Shown here: piece after piece, positions 33,173 through 41,738 of the stretch
Layout of the letters: each line of letters starts with the position of its first letter
How positions within the stretch are numbered: the first letter of the stretch is position 1
From: Erythrobacter sp. BLCC-B19
GTDB taxonomy: Bacteria > Pseudomonadota > Alphaproteobacteria > Sphingomonadales > Sphingomonadaceae
Assembly (NCBI RefSeq): GCF_028621955.1
Contig: NZ_CP117516.1
Coordinates: 1,820,001 to 1,884,000, forward strand
Length of the DNA: 64,000 nucleotides
Direction of reading: 5' to 3'
Notes under the pieces: model-generated
The model's database searches: none
What the model saw: only the letters and a program-made list of their open reading frames with translations
Told to the model about the DNA's origin: nothing
Position numbers and translations under genes: made by a program

Positions 33173-33976
33173 TCAGAAGGTGAAGAACACCCCCACTCCG
33201 CCGCTCAGCTGATCGGCGCTGCCGCCCGAGGTCACCACCGGGCTGTCGGCAAAGTCGCCCAGCAGGCGGCGATAGCCGGCGGTCGCTGCGATGCCCCAGT
33301 TGTCGCCGATGCGGTAGCTGGCGGTGACCTGCGCACCCACGTCCTTGAGGCCGCCCTTAGCGGCGAACTGCGGCAGCCCGCTGGCGGCAGCACCTGCCGG
33401 GGTGACCGCAAAATAGGTCTCGGCATAGTCATCGCTGGCGTAGCTGGCACCGAGGTCGAACAGCAGGTTGAGCCGTTCGCCGACGGGCGCGGCATAGGTC
33501 GCGCTGGCGGTGACGACGAAACCGCCATGGACGTCGCTCACATCATGCACGCCCTGCACCGCAAGCCGCAGGCTGTCGTTCCCCGCAAGGCCGAAGGTCT
33601 TGGCGGCGAAGGCACCGACTTCATAGGCATCCTTGATGCGGCCGAGATCGGCGACGGCGGCGTTTGCGATGTCCCCATCGCGCCCGAAGGTGAAGGAGGC
33701 GACAGGCCCGAACTCGATACCCTCGGCGGCGATCACATTGGCGCGGATCGTCGTGCCCTGGATCGCGACGTAGCGTTCCCCGAAATTGACCCTGCCGTCG
33801 ACAAGAGGAAGGATCTGGTAGTCATCCGCGCCCTCGTATTCGGGCACGGCGGCAATTCCGATGGTGGCGTAGCCGGAGACGTCATTGCTGTCCGACGTCT
33901 CGTCCTGGGCGAAAGCTGCCGAGGGCAGAGCGAGGACGAGTATGGGGGCGAAACGGGAGAAAGATGCAGTCTTCAT
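33173..33976 (-). CDS. MipA/OmpV family outer-membrane protein
   Basis: The 267-aa protein has a signal peptide (FSRFAPILVLALPSAAFAQ) and a beta-barrel body opening with VSGYATIGIAAVPEYEGADDYQILPLVDGRVNFG, the family hallmark. It ends with GGVGVFFTF, an aromatic C-terminus suited to BAM insertion. MipA/OmpV proteins act as scaffolds or small-solute channels. A weak ribosome binding region precedes the ATG. It is a single-gene unit; the neighbours on either side belong to other operons. Confidence 0.88.
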   Translation of the reverse strand: MKTASFSRFAPILVLALPSAAFAQDETSDSNDVSGYATIGIAAVPEYEGADDYQILPLVDGRVNFGERYVAIQGTTIRANVIAAEGIEFGPVASFTFGRDGDIANAAVADLGRIKDAYEVGAFAAKTFGLAGNDSLRLAVQGVHDVSDVHGGFVVTASATYAAPVGERLNLLFDLGASYASDDYAETYFAVTPAGAAASGLPQFAAKGGLKDVGAQVTASYRIGDNWGIAATAGYRRLLGDFADSPVVTSGGSADQLSGGVGVFFTF

Positions 33977-34084
33977 GGCATTGTCCTTGTGCTGTGCGAC
34001 GGCGAGAGGAAGCCGGGCGCGGGCCGTCGCGGCCGCACCTTGGCGGGGTGAAAAACTCCAAAAATTCAGGTGGAATGCGGGCGG

Positions 34085-34780
34085 TCAGCCGGGGCGCAGC
34101 AGCCCGAGGCCGGTGGCGATCAGCCAGACGGTAAGCCCGAGAAATCCGGCGATGGTCAGGAGCGCGAGGGTGTCGCCATTGCGCCCCAGCGCCAGCATCA
34201 GGCCTTCGCCTGTCCCCAGCATGAGCAACGGAGCGGTCAGCAAGCCGAGGGTGGCGACGGTGCGGTGGCCCTCGCGCCACTGAATAATCGCCATCAGGGC
34301 GACGAACAGGGCGGTCAGGAGCTGGCCGAGATGCTCGCCGATTGCCACCCCGCCATAGGCATGGATTACGGCGAAGGCGTGCCCGGCGGCCAACGCCTCC
34401 GCCGGGCCACCCGATGCCGCCGTCCGCGCGAGATCGGGGACGACAAACACCCAGCGCATCAGCCCGATGGCCTGGGTCAGGCCGGCAAGCGCGCCGACCA
34501 GCGCCGCACTGACCGCCAGCGCCGGCTGTTCGGCCAGCCGCCGCGGTGTGACCGAAATGGCGATGGCGAGCGGCGTCAGCGCCAGCGCAGCCAGCGCAAA
34601 GGCATACCAGGTCAGCACCAGCGCCGCGCCGCCCGCGGCAAACCGCGCAAGCACCTCGGCGGGCGGATGGCGCAGGATCGCGGGGTAATCGAAACTGGCA
34701 GCGAGCAGCGCGTAGGGGAGGTTGAACAGGATCGCGAGCGCGATGGTGGCAGTGCCAAGGGCGGGACGGGCGGGGGTCAT
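34085..34780 (-). CDS. Polytopic membrane protein, DUF4386-like
   Basis: The 231-aa protein has about six to seven membrane helices with characteristic segments FNLPYALLAASFDYPAILRHPP, AGGAALVLTWYAFAL, and a late GFLGLTVWLIATGL. This pattern resembles DUF4386 proteins; no function is known. The start at 34780 overlaps the cupin stop by 4 nt, so the two are coupled and probably work together under the divergent TetR. Confidence 0.6.
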   Translation of the reverse strand: MTPARPALGTATIALAILFNLPYALLAASFDYPAILRHPPAEVLARFAAGGAALVLTWYAFALAALALTPLAIAISVTPRRLAEQPALAVSAALVGALAGLTQAIGLMRWVFVVPDLARTAASGGPAEALAAGHAFAVIHAYGGVAIGEHLGQLLTALFVALMAIIQWREGHRTVATLGLLTAPLLMLGTGEGLMLALGRNGDTLALLTIAGFLGLTVWLIATGLGLLRPG

Positions 34781-35349
34781 GGCTGCCGCACCAGATGGGC
34801 CAGCCGCCGGTCCACGTCGGTCAGGCGCGCAGCCCAGCCGAGCAGCCGCAGCAGCGCGTTTTGCACGCCCCGCGGCAGGCCGACCATCACCAGATTGCCG
34901 TAATCGAGCAGCAGCCCGAGCGCGCGGGGATCGCGCGGCATCCCGGTTGCCGTGGTCTCGCCCGCCGCAGCGAGCGCATACATCCCGCGCAGAAAGGTCT
35001 CGAGCCCCTCGCCCTCGTCAGAGGTGGTGAGGAAGATGACCGGCGCGTCGCCGGGATTGCGGAAGCCATGCGGCGTGCCCGGAGGGATGGCGATGGCCTC
35101 GCCCGCGGTCAGCAGAATTTTTTGTCCTGCGCCGAGATCCACTTCGAGCACTCCGGCCTCGACCGCAAAGGCCTCGGTCATGCTGTCATGCTTGTGGAGC
35201 GGAGCACCCTCGCCGCGGGGCGGGAGCGTGCAGCGGAAGCGCAGCTCGGCCCCGTCACCCGACAGGGGCGAGGCGAGGAAGGCGATCTGGTCGCCTGTCA
35301 CGGGGTTGCGAATCTCGGTCGGAAGCCGGGGTGAGAGATTGGCTTGCAT
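34777..35349 (-). CDS. Cupin domain-containing protein
   Basis: The 190-aa protein has a cupin core (LPPRGEGAPLHKHDSMTEAFAVEAGVLEVDLG, then AIPPGTPHGFRNPGDAPV) with the His/Glu metal positions. A helical C-terminal tail of about 80 residues follows. Cupins of this size can be small-molecule dioxygenases, isomerases or sensors. ATG at 35349 was chosen because the longer frame to 35403 runs through the operator. It is coupled to the DUF4386-like membrane protein and divergent from a TetR gene. Confidence 0.8.
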   Translation of the reverse strand: MQANLSPRLPTEIRNPVTGDQIAFLASPLSGDGAELRFRCTLPPRGEGAPLHKHDSMTEAFAVEAGVLEVDLGAGQKILLTAGEAIAIPPGTPHGFRNPGDAPVIFLTTSDEGEGLETFLRGMYALAAAGETTATGMPRDPRALGLLLDYGNLVMVGLPRGVQNALLRLLGWAARLTDVDRRLAHLVRQP

Positions 35350-35380
35350 GGTTTGTCTCCAAGTGGTGACATGGCGAATA

Positions 35381-35426
35381 TCACCGGCCGGTGACATACG
35401 CAAGCGTTTTTGTCACCGACCGGTGA
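35381..35426. promoter_or_regulatory. Two TetR palindromes in the cupin/TetR intergenic region
   Basis: TCACCGGCCGGTGA (35381-35394) is a perfect 14-bp palindrome. TCACCGACCGGTGA (35413-35426) differs from it at one position. Centres are 32 bases apart, about three helical turns. They lie between the cupin start (35349) and the TetR ATG (35470), so one regulator could control both directions. Confidence 0.6.
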
Positions 35427-35469
35427 TTTAGCTCTGGAAACCGAGGGGTGATGGGCTTAGGGAGAAAGA

Positions 35470-36144
35470 ATGACAGTGCCCGCCACAACCTCGTCCGCCT
35501 CTTCTCCAGCAGCCGCCGACCGCGGGCGCGATCGCTCGCGAACGGAGGAGGCGATCATCTCAGCCGCCCGCGATGTGCTTGTCGAAAAGGGCTTCGGCGC
35601 CTGGGGGGTGAATGCGATCGCGCGGGCTGCCGGTTGCGACAAGCAGCTGATCTACCGCTATTTCGGCGGACTGGATGGCCTCGCCGAGGCGCTCGGCACC
35701 GACGTCGCGCGCGCCATCGAGGACGCGCTCTCGGCAGCACCGGGGCCCTCGGCGACAAACTATGCCGAGCTGGTCGCAGGGCTCCTTGAAACCTTGGTGG
35801 ATGTCCTCAGAGCCAATCCCCTGATGCAGCGCATCATCGCGTGGGAGCTGTCTGAGCCGAATGCGCTTACCCAGTCCTTCGCCCAGGCCCGCAGCCGCGC
35901 GCTTGCCGACTGGATCGCAAGGCTGCGCGGCGACATCGCTCCTCCCCCGGGCATCGACGCTCCGGCCATCAACGCCGTGCTGATCGCGGCAGTGCAACAG
36001 ATGGTGCTTGCTGGCGCGGCGACGGGGAGTTTTGCGGGTCTTCCTTTGCGCGATGCGGCGGAATGGCGCCGCGTAACTCTGGCAATCCGGGCGCTGGTCG
36101 CCGCGGCTTACTGCCAACGAGCAGAGGGCGAGGAACGGCCTTGA
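35470..36144 (+). CDS. TetR/AcrR family transcriptional regulator
   Basis: The 224-aa protein has a TetR HTH (TEEAIISAARDVLVEKGFGAWGVNAIARAAGCDKQLIYRYFGGLDGL) and a helical C-terminal domain. ATG at 35470 has GGGAGAAAG upstream. It is divergent from the cupin/membrane-protein operon and the two TCACCGGYCGGTGA-like palindromes lie between them. Confidence 0.88.
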   Translation: MTVPATTSSASSPAAADRGRDRSRTEEAIISAARDVLVEKGFGAWGVNAIARAAGCDKQLIYRYFGGLDGLAEALGTDVARAIEDALSAAPGPSATNYAELVAGLLETLVDVLRANPLMQRIIAWELSEPNALTQSFAQARSRALADWIARLRGDIAPPPGIDAPAINAVLIAAVQQMVLAGAATGSFAGLPLRDAAEWRRVTLAIRALVAAAYCQRAEGEERP

Positions 36145-36182
36145 TTACACGCTTTGCACCCACGCTGCTCCCAGTGTTCCAG

Positions 36183-36225
36183 ACCGGACGCATGGCGTGA
36201 GGCATATCCTCCGCGAGCGTCCGGT
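36183..36225. terminator. Hairpin between convergent genes
   Basis: The arms ACCGGACGC (36183-36191) and GCGTCCGGT (36217-36225) are exact complements, and the loop contains a further GAGG/CCTC pairing. It lies between a TetR gene (+) and a hydrolase gene (-) that face each other. There is no T-run, so it is a likely bidirectional but Rho-assisted terminator. Confidence 0.4.
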
Positions 36226-36266
36226 TCGCAGCGGAAGGAGCCGGTCGTGGGGCGTTCGGTGAGGGA

Positions 36267-37274
36267 TCAACGCCCCGGACAGCGCCCATCCGGCAAGCCA
36301 AGGAACGCGCCGAGCTGGGCATTTGCGGCCTGCGGGTCCTCGAAGGGAGTCCAATGGCCTACCCCCTCCAGCATTGCTGTGGTGAGGTTTTCTGCCTTGG
36401 CGCGGACCCGCTTGGCGAGGGTGGGGGCAAAGGTCTTGTCCTCGCTTCCCTCGATCAACAGCACCGGCATGGTTATGGTGCTGGCGCGCTGAGGCCACCT
36501 GCTGCGGGGACTTATGGCGTCAAAGGGCGGGATATTGGCGCGATACCACGCAATACCGGCGTCAATTGCTGCCGGATTTGAGAGCGCGCTGCGGAACAGT
36601 TCGCCTTCTTCGGCCGTCAATACGCCTTCCGATATTGCCCGGCCATAGGCAGTCTCGAACAGGGTCGACGGCACGTTCAGCCGCTCGATGCTTTCACGGT
36701 TGAGTGCCTGAAGGCGCGGCACATAAGCCGAGGCGGCACGCTGCGCCGGGTCGTCAGCCAGCATTTCGAGAAACAGGTCGTACGGCGGCGCGCTGAATAC
36801 TACGAGCCGGTCAAGCCGCTTCGGCCTCCACTGTGCGTAAGACCATGCCAGCGCGCCGCCCCAGTCATGGCCCACCAGCGTGACTTTCTGACCCGGTGCC
36901 AGCGCCGCAATCGTGCGGTCAAGCTGCCGCGCGAGGCGTGCTACCCGGTAGTCACCATCGCGCGCCGGTCGGCCCGAAAAGCCTGCCCCCGGCGCATCAA
37001 TGGCGATCATTTTCCGGCACCCGCCGAAGGCCTCCATCTGGTCAAACCATGCATACCAGAAGCTGGGAAAGCCGTGGACGAGGATCACGGGCGGCCCCTC
37101 ACCCGTGGAGACATAGTGAATGCGGTCATCGCCTGTGCCGATGAAACCTTCGGTATAGGGGCGGCTGCCGACACGGTTGGCATGAATGACTGCCGGATCT
37201 GTGGCAGCCGCCGCTGCTGACAGTCCTACGACTAAAGCGGCCATCAAATGCCGCGCCAGCGCAATGATCCGCAT
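36267..37274 (-). CDS. Exported epoxide-hydrolase/dehalogenase-like alpha/beta hydrolase
   Basis: The 335-aa protein has a signal peptide (LMAALVVGLSAAAAATDP), the oxyanion motif HGFP (67-70), and nucleophile GHDWGG with Asp137. Asp is the nucleophile of epoxide hydrolases and haloalkane or fluoroacetate dehalogenases. The late His is in EGVGHWTPFEDP. ATG at 37274 has AGGGGGTG just upstream, and the longer frame to 37421 is rejected. It is divergent from the quinoprotein gene with a shared operator-like site, so it belongs to the putative 36-44 kb regulon. Confidence 0.85.
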   Translation of the reverse strand: MRIIALARHLMAALVVGLSAAAAATDPAVIHANRVGSRPYTEGFIGTGDDRIHYVSTGEGPPVILVHGFPSFWYAWFDQMEAFGGCRKMIAIDAPGAGFSGRPARDGDYRVARLARQLDRTIAALAPGQKVTLVGHDWGGALAWSYAQWRPKRLDRLVVFSAPPYDLFLEMLADDPAQRAASAYVPRLQALNRESIERLNVPSTLFETAYGRAISEGVLTAEEGELFRSALSNPAAIDAGIAWYRANIPPFDAISPRSRWPQRASTITMPVLLIEGSEDKTFAPTLAKRVRAKAENLTTAMLEGVGHWTPFEDPQAANAQLGAFLGLPDGRCPGR

Positions 37275-37288
37275 TGACACCCCCTGTT

Positions 37289-37308
37289 TATTGGAATATT
37301 CGTCAATA
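37289..37308. promoter_or_regulatory. Shared regulon operator, copy 1
   Basis: TATTGGAATATTCGTCAATA has TATTG/CAATA ends and a central AATATT. It matches 16 of 20 positions of a site at 44091-44110 upstream of the TonB-SDR operon. Here it lies between the hydrolase (-) and quinoprotein (+) genes. It is probably bound by the TetR protein encoded at 40283. Confidence 0.5.
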
Positions 37309-37324
37309 GCAGAGGGAGAGGTCA

Positions 37325-39148
37325 ATGTCACTAAGGTTTGCAGGGGCTTTGGCTGCAAGTCTCCTGATCGCCGGCTGCGCGCCGTCGGAACGCGAAGCCA
37401 AGTCCGATGCCGCATCGTCAATCAGCGGGCAGGCCGAGCTTGGCGAAGGCCTTTATCGCACCCATTGCAGCAGCTGTCATGACAATGCCACGGGCGGCGC
37501 CCCTGTCCGGGCAGCCATCGCAAAACGCAGTGCGGCCTATATCAAGCAGGCTCTCACGACCGGGGTGATGAAAGCGCAGGGCTCTGCGCTCAATCCCTAT
37601 GAAATCGCGATCCTTGCGGAGCATCTCGGGACTGATGCCCCGCCGCAGGAGGTGGCTGGAAAACGCTGCGAAGGTCGCCTGACGGTGTCCGGCGCACCGC
37701 TCTGGAACCGCTGGGGCAACGGCCTGTCCAACGCGCGCTATCAGAGCCAGACTGCGATCACGCCTGCCAATGTCGGGCGGCTGGAACTTGCCTGGGCCTT
37801 CGGCTTTCCCGAAGCGCAGCGCGCCCGTTCGCAACCTGCGGTAACCGAAAGGGCGGTATTCACCGGCAGCCAATCCGGCCGGGTCTATGCGCTTGACCGG
37901 ATGACGGGGTGCATCTGGTGGACGTTCGACGCCAAGGCCGAAGTGCGCAATGCGCCCGTCCTCGACGCCGATGCCGCCGCTGGCCCGACGCTGTATTTCG
38001 GGGACTTCGACGCGCGCGTCTATGCGGTCGATGCCGAAACCGGCATACTGCGCTGGAGCACAAGCGTGCGCGATCATCCGGACGGCACGATCACGGGCAG
38101 CCTCGCTCTGCACGGCGGTCGGTTGTTCGTGCCGATGTCCTCGACCGAAGTCCTGAGCGCTTTCAACGAGGACTATGAATGCTGCACCTTCCGCGGCGGT
38201 GTGACAGCGCTCGATGCGTCGGACGGCAGCCGGGTGTGGCGCTGGTATTCGGTCGACAAGCCCGTCCAGCACAAGGGCGGCGAGATGGCGCCAAGCGGCG
38301 CGCCGGTCTGGGGAACCCCCACGGTCGATCCGGCCCGCGGGCTGCTGTATGTCGGCACGGGCGAAAACTACTCCTCCCCCGCCAATGACCAAAGCGATGC
38401 GATCGTCGCGATCGAACTTGCCACCGGTCGGCGCAAGTGGGTGATGCAGGCTACCGCCGGAGACGCGTGGAATGCGGCTTGCGGCACAAAGCAAAGCGCC
38501 AATTGCCCGGCCGAGGATGGGCCGGACTTCGACTTTGGTGCGCCCCCGATGCTGGTGAAAGCGGGCGCCCGCGACATCCTGCTCGCCGGGCAGAAATCCG
38601 GCGAGATCTTCGCGATCGATCCGGACAAGGGAAGCGTGCTTTGGCGCCAGCGGGTCGGGCGTGGCGGGTTCAACGGGGGGATCCACTGGGGAATGGCAAG
38701 CGATGGCAAAGTGCTGTTCGTGCCGATTGCCGACACCCCCGGCAGCCGTTTCGCCAAGGGCGGCCCGCGTCCCGGCATCCATGCCTTCGATGTCGCAACG
38801 GGGCGCCCGCTGTGGTCGCGGATCGAAAAGCTGCGCTGCCCGGAATTTTCCTTCGCCTGCATTACCGCGCTGTCCGCTCCCGTTACACTGATCCCCGGTG
38901 TGGTGTTTGCGGGAGGGCATGACGGGCGGTTGGTCGCCTACGCCGCCAAGGATGGCGCGGTGCTGTGGCAGACAGACACCAACCGCGCCTTTGCGACCGT
39001 CAACGGGGTCGAGGCCAAGGGCGGCACGATCGACGGTCAAGGCCCGGTGGTGGCCGGGGGCATGGTGATTGTGAATTCGGGATACGACAAGTTCGGCGAG
39101 ATCGCGGGCAATGTGTTGCTGGTCTATCGCCTCAAGGGAGCCAAGTGA
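37325..39148 (+). CDS. Lipoprotein quinoprotein (PQQ-type dehydrogenase) with N-terminal cytochrome c domain
   Basis: The 607-aa protein has a lipoprotein signal (lipobox LIAGC, Cys18) and one c-type haem site CSSCH (48-52). After RCEG it has an eight-bladed beta-propeller with repeated W-docking segments (GRVYALDRMTGCIWW, ARVYAVDAETGILRW, AIDPDKGSVLWRQ, DGRLVAYAAKDGAVLW). The order haem-propeller resembles polyvinyl-alcohol-dehydrogenase-like quinoproteins, which oxidise alcohols in the periplasm. GAGGGAGAGG precedes the ATG. Its stop overlaps the VOC gene (TGATG). Confidence 0.85.
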   Translation: MSLRFAGALAASLLIAGCAPSEREAKSDAASSISGQAELGEGLYRTHCSSCHDNATGGAPVRAAIAKRSAAYIKQALTTGVMKAQGSALNPYEIAILAEHLGTDAPPQEVAGKRCEGRLTVSGAPLWNRWGNGLSNARYQSQTAITPANVGRLELAWAFGFPEAQRARSQPAVTERAVFTGSQSGRVYALDRMTGCIWWTFDAKAEVRNAPVLDADAAAGPTLYFGDFDARVYAVDAETGILRWSTSVRDHPDGTITGSLALHGGRLFVPMSSTEVLSAFNEDYECCTFRGGVTALDASDGSRVWRWYSVDKPVQHKGGEMAPSGAPVWGTPTVDPARGLLYVGTGENYSSPANDQSDAIVAIELATGRRKWVMQATAGDAWNAACGTKQSANCPAEDGPDFDFGAPPMLVKAGARDILLAGQKSGEIFAIDPDKGSVLWRQRVGRGGFNGGIHWGMASDGKVLFVPIADTPGSRFAKGGPRPGIHAFDVATGRPLWSRIEKLRCPEFSFACITALSAPVTLIPGVVFAGGHDGRLVAYAAKDGAVLWQTDTNRAFATVNGVEAKGGTIDGQGPVVAGGMVIVNSGYDKFGEIAGNVLLVYRLKGAK

Positions 39149-40239
39149 TGATGCGACCTGTCTTGACCGCACTGGCCTGCGGTTTGCTTGCAAGCTGCGC
39201 AGCGACCACCGGCACTGCCGCGCCGGGTGCCGCGGCAGCCGCAACTGTCCCGGTGATTGCAGGGCCGATCAAGGGCGTTCATCACATCGGGATCACCGTC
39301 AGCGACATTGACGACACACTGGCGTTTTACAGTCGGTCTGTGCCTTACGAGCTGGTCGAGCGGCGCATGGTCGATGCTTCGGTTTTTCCGTCCGAAGTGC
39401 TGGGCAAGCGCCGAGGCAAGATCGAGGTCGCGCTGGTGCGCACGCCGACCGTCTTCCTGCAGCTGATCGATATCGATCCTGCTGCCAAGGCCGCGCCCGT
39501 GCGTCGCCCGGTGATCGGGCCGGGCTATACCCATATCTGCTTCCAGTCGCCTTCGACTGCGCCGAAATACGACGTGTTCAAGGCCAATGGCCTTGCCATG
39601 CTGTCACGCGGAGACGGGCCGGTTGATCTGGGCGGATACGGGGTGACCTATGCCTATGGCTTCGATCCTGACGGCATCATGATCGAGATGGAGCAGCTGA
39701 CGCCCGAGGTCATCGCTGCGCACGGCGAGCTTGGAACCAAGCGGATGCGCTTTCCTGCATGGGCAACGCATATCGGCAACGTCACCGGCGACAAGGAGCA
39801 GATGGTGGCGTTCTACGCCAAGATCCTCGGCCATGGCCCCCGCCGCGAGCTGCCGCCGACCCGGCGCCAGACCTTCGACGAGATTGCCGATATCGACGGC
39901 ATTGTTGCCGCTGCGAGCTGGTTCGACGTCGGCAATTTCGAGCTGGAGTTCTGGCAATATGTCGAACCGCGCACACCCAAGGGCACAGCGGCGCAAATGA
40001 TCGACGCGATCGGTTACAATGCCATCGTCTTCGAGACCGACGATCTTGCCGCCACGCTCGAGCGGCTGGAACGCGTGGGCGTGCGTTTTGCCGGCAAGAC
40101 GTTCGAACGGGATGGCTGGCGGGTGCGCTATGCCCGCGACCCGGAAGGCAATCTCATCGCTTTCCAGCAGAACATCGGCGCGGGTGCGGCCCGTTCGATT
40201 GACGATATGCTGTGGCTGAAGGACCGGGCGCCGCAGTAA
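39148..40239 (+). CDS. Lipoprotein with two VOC (glyoxalase-fold) domains
   Basis: The 363-aa protein has a lipobox LASC (Cys17) and two VOC modules. The first (about 43-165) opens GVHHIGITVSDIDDTLAFY and ends IMIEMEQL. The second (about 187-345) opens ATHIGNVTGDKEQMVAFYAKILG and ends RDPEGNLIAFQQ. The family includes ring-cleaving dioxygenases, glyoxalase and epimerases, but export as a lipoprotein is unusual. ATG at 39148 overlaps the quinoprotein stop (TGATG) with GGGAG upstream. It probably acts on the same compound as the quinoprotein. Confidence 0.8.
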   Translation: MMRPVLTALACGLLASCAATTGTAAPGAAAAATVPVIAGPIKGVHHIGITVSDIDDTLAFYSRSVPYELVERRMVDASVFPSEVLGKRRGKIEVALVRTPTVFLQLIDIDPAAKAAPVRRPVIGPGYTHICFQSPSTAPKYDVFKANGLAMLSRGDGPVDLGGYGVTYAYGFDPDGIMIEMEQLTPEVIAAHGELGTKRMRFPAWATHIGNVTGDKEQMVAFYAKILGHGPRRELPPTRRQTFDEIADIDGIVAAASWFDVGNFELEFWQYVEPRTPKGTAAQMIDAIGYNAIVFETDDLAATLERLERVGVRFAGKTFERDGWRVRYARDPEGNLIAFQQNIGAGAARSIDDMLWLKDRAPQ

Positions 40240-40282
40240 GTTGCCATCTGGATTGGTGCGGCCAGTCTGCTAGGCTTGGCCC

Positions 40283-40927
40283 ATGACTGTTGTCGCCACC
40301 AAGCGCAGGACCCGGCTCGCCCCGGAAGAGCGGCGTTCGCTGATCCTTGATCACGCAGCCGACATGATTGCGCGCGAAGGGATCGCCGAGCTGTCGATGG
40401 AGGCCATAGGGCGCGCGGCAGGGGTGAGCAAATCGCTGGTCTACAACTACTTCCCCAACCTCCAGATGTTACTGAGCGAACTGCTCGAACGTGAGCTCAA
40501 ACGGCTGCGGCGGCTCCAGAGCGAGGCGGTCAATGGCGCAGAGACATTCGAGGGCATGGTGCGCGCCACCACCCACGTCTACCTCACCTATATCGAGGAG
40601 CGAGGGCTGATCATCGAGCGGCTCCAGCAGGAACCCTCGATCAGCGATTTTCACGATCCGACCGAATATGGCCGCGATACAGCGGTGGAATATCTCGCCG
40701 CCATCATCGAGCGGCATTTTGACCTGCCGCCGGACGTTGCGCGGGCGGCGACTGACATCAGCTTCGGCCTCCCTGCCTCGGCTGGAGCTTACCTGCTGCG
40801 CACCGGAATGGACCGTCAGCAGCTTGAGGACATCACCGTCTCCATGATCCTGGGATCGGTGACGTCGCTCAAGACCGATTTTGCCGCGCGCCGCAAACCC
40901 TTGTGGGACGGGCGACCAGCAGGTTAG
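40283..40927 (+). CDS. TetR/AcrR family transcriptional regulator
   Basis: The 214-aa protein has a TetR HTH (ERRSLILDHAADMIAREGIAELSMEAIGRAAGVSKSLVYNYFPNLQMLLSELL) and a helical ligand domain. It sits in the middle of the putative regulon, 43 bases after the VOC gene, and converges with the SDR gene. No copy of the TATTGG-type operator lies directly upstream, so it is probably transcribed with the quinoprotein operon. It is the best candidate for binding the sites at 37289 and 44091. Confidence 0.85.
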   Translation: MTVVATKRRTRLAPEERRSLILDHAADMIAREGIAELSMEAIGRAAGVSKSLVYNYFPNLQMLLSELLERELKRLRRLQSEAVNGAETFEGMVRATTHVYLTYIEERGLIIERLQQEPSISDFHDPTEYGRDTAVEYLAAIIERHFDLPPDVARAATDISFGLPASAGAYLLRTGMDRQQLEDITVSMILGSVTSLKTDFAARRKPLWDGRPAG

Positions 40928-40940
40928 CCGGCGCCACGGC

Positions 40941-41738
40941 CTACATCGGGAAGATCGACTGTCCTCCATCGATCACCAACGAGTGACCGGTCATATAGCG
41001 GCTGGCAGGCCCAGCGAGGAATATGGCCGCGCCGGCCATATCATCGACTGTCCCGAGCTTGCCGGAGGGAGTTCGCCGCAAGCACGCATCCTGAAACGCC
41101 TTGGGTGTGTTGAGGCTCATTTCGGTTGCAATGAACCCCGGCAGGATCGCGTTGGCGCGGATACCGGCAGGGGCCAGCTCGACCGCGAGCGAACGCACGA
41201 GCCCCGACACGGCAGCCTTGGTGGCGGAATAGCCGCCCCCCGGCACGCCCAGCAACGCCGCGACCGACGATGTGACGACAAGACTGCCGCCGCTCCCTTG
41301 CGCGATGAACTGCCGGGTCGCCGCCTGAAAGGTGTAGACCACGCTGTTGAGGTTGAGGTCGAGCGTGCTTTGCCAGTCCCCGGGAGAGAGCTGGGTGAAC
41401 GGCTTTCGCACGCCCGACCCACCCGCATTGGCAAAGCAGCTGTCAAGCCGGCCAAAGCGAGCGATCGTCATTTCCATTGCCGCCGAGACCTGGTCCGGGT
41501 CGGTAACGTCACAGGCGAAGTCTGCTACGTCTGCCCCCGTGGCCTTCAGCGCCTCGCTCGCCGCCCGGTTGCGATCGGCGTTGCGCCCCCAGATCGCAAC
41601 GCTCGCCCCCGCACTCGCAAGCCCTCGTGCCATCCCGATGCCGAGGCCGCCATTGCCGCCAGTGACAAGTGCGACATGGCCCGTCAGATCGAACAGCTGC
41701 GGCATGGCGGCAACTGGGCTGTGGGTGGTCGTGTCCAT
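40941..41738 (-). CDS. Short-chain dehydrogenase/reductase (SDR)
   Basis: The 265-aa protein has the classical SDR signatures TGGNGGLGIGMA (26-37), NAGG, SSVAALLGVPGGGYSATKAA (Tyr-x3-Lys catalytic pair) and a C-terminal GPASRYMTGHSLVIDGG. It oxidises or reduces a hydroxyl or keto group with NAD(P). The start at 41738 overlaps the TonB receptor stop by one base (TGATG). It is the second gene of the receptor operon under the shared operator at 44091-44110. Confidence 0.9.
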   Translation of the reverse strand: MDTTTHSPVAAMPQLFDLTGHVALVTGGNGGLGIGMARGLASAGASVAIWGRNADRNRAASEALKATGADVADFACDVTDPDQVSAAMEMTIARFGRLDSCFANAGGSGVRKPFTQLSPGDWQSTLDLNLNSVVYTFQAATRQFIAQGSGGSLVVTSSVAALLGVPGGGYSATKAAVSGLVRSLAVELAPAGIRANAILPGFIATEMSLNTPKAFQDACLRRTPSGKLGTVDDMAGAAIFLAGPASRYMTGHSLVIDGGQSIFPM

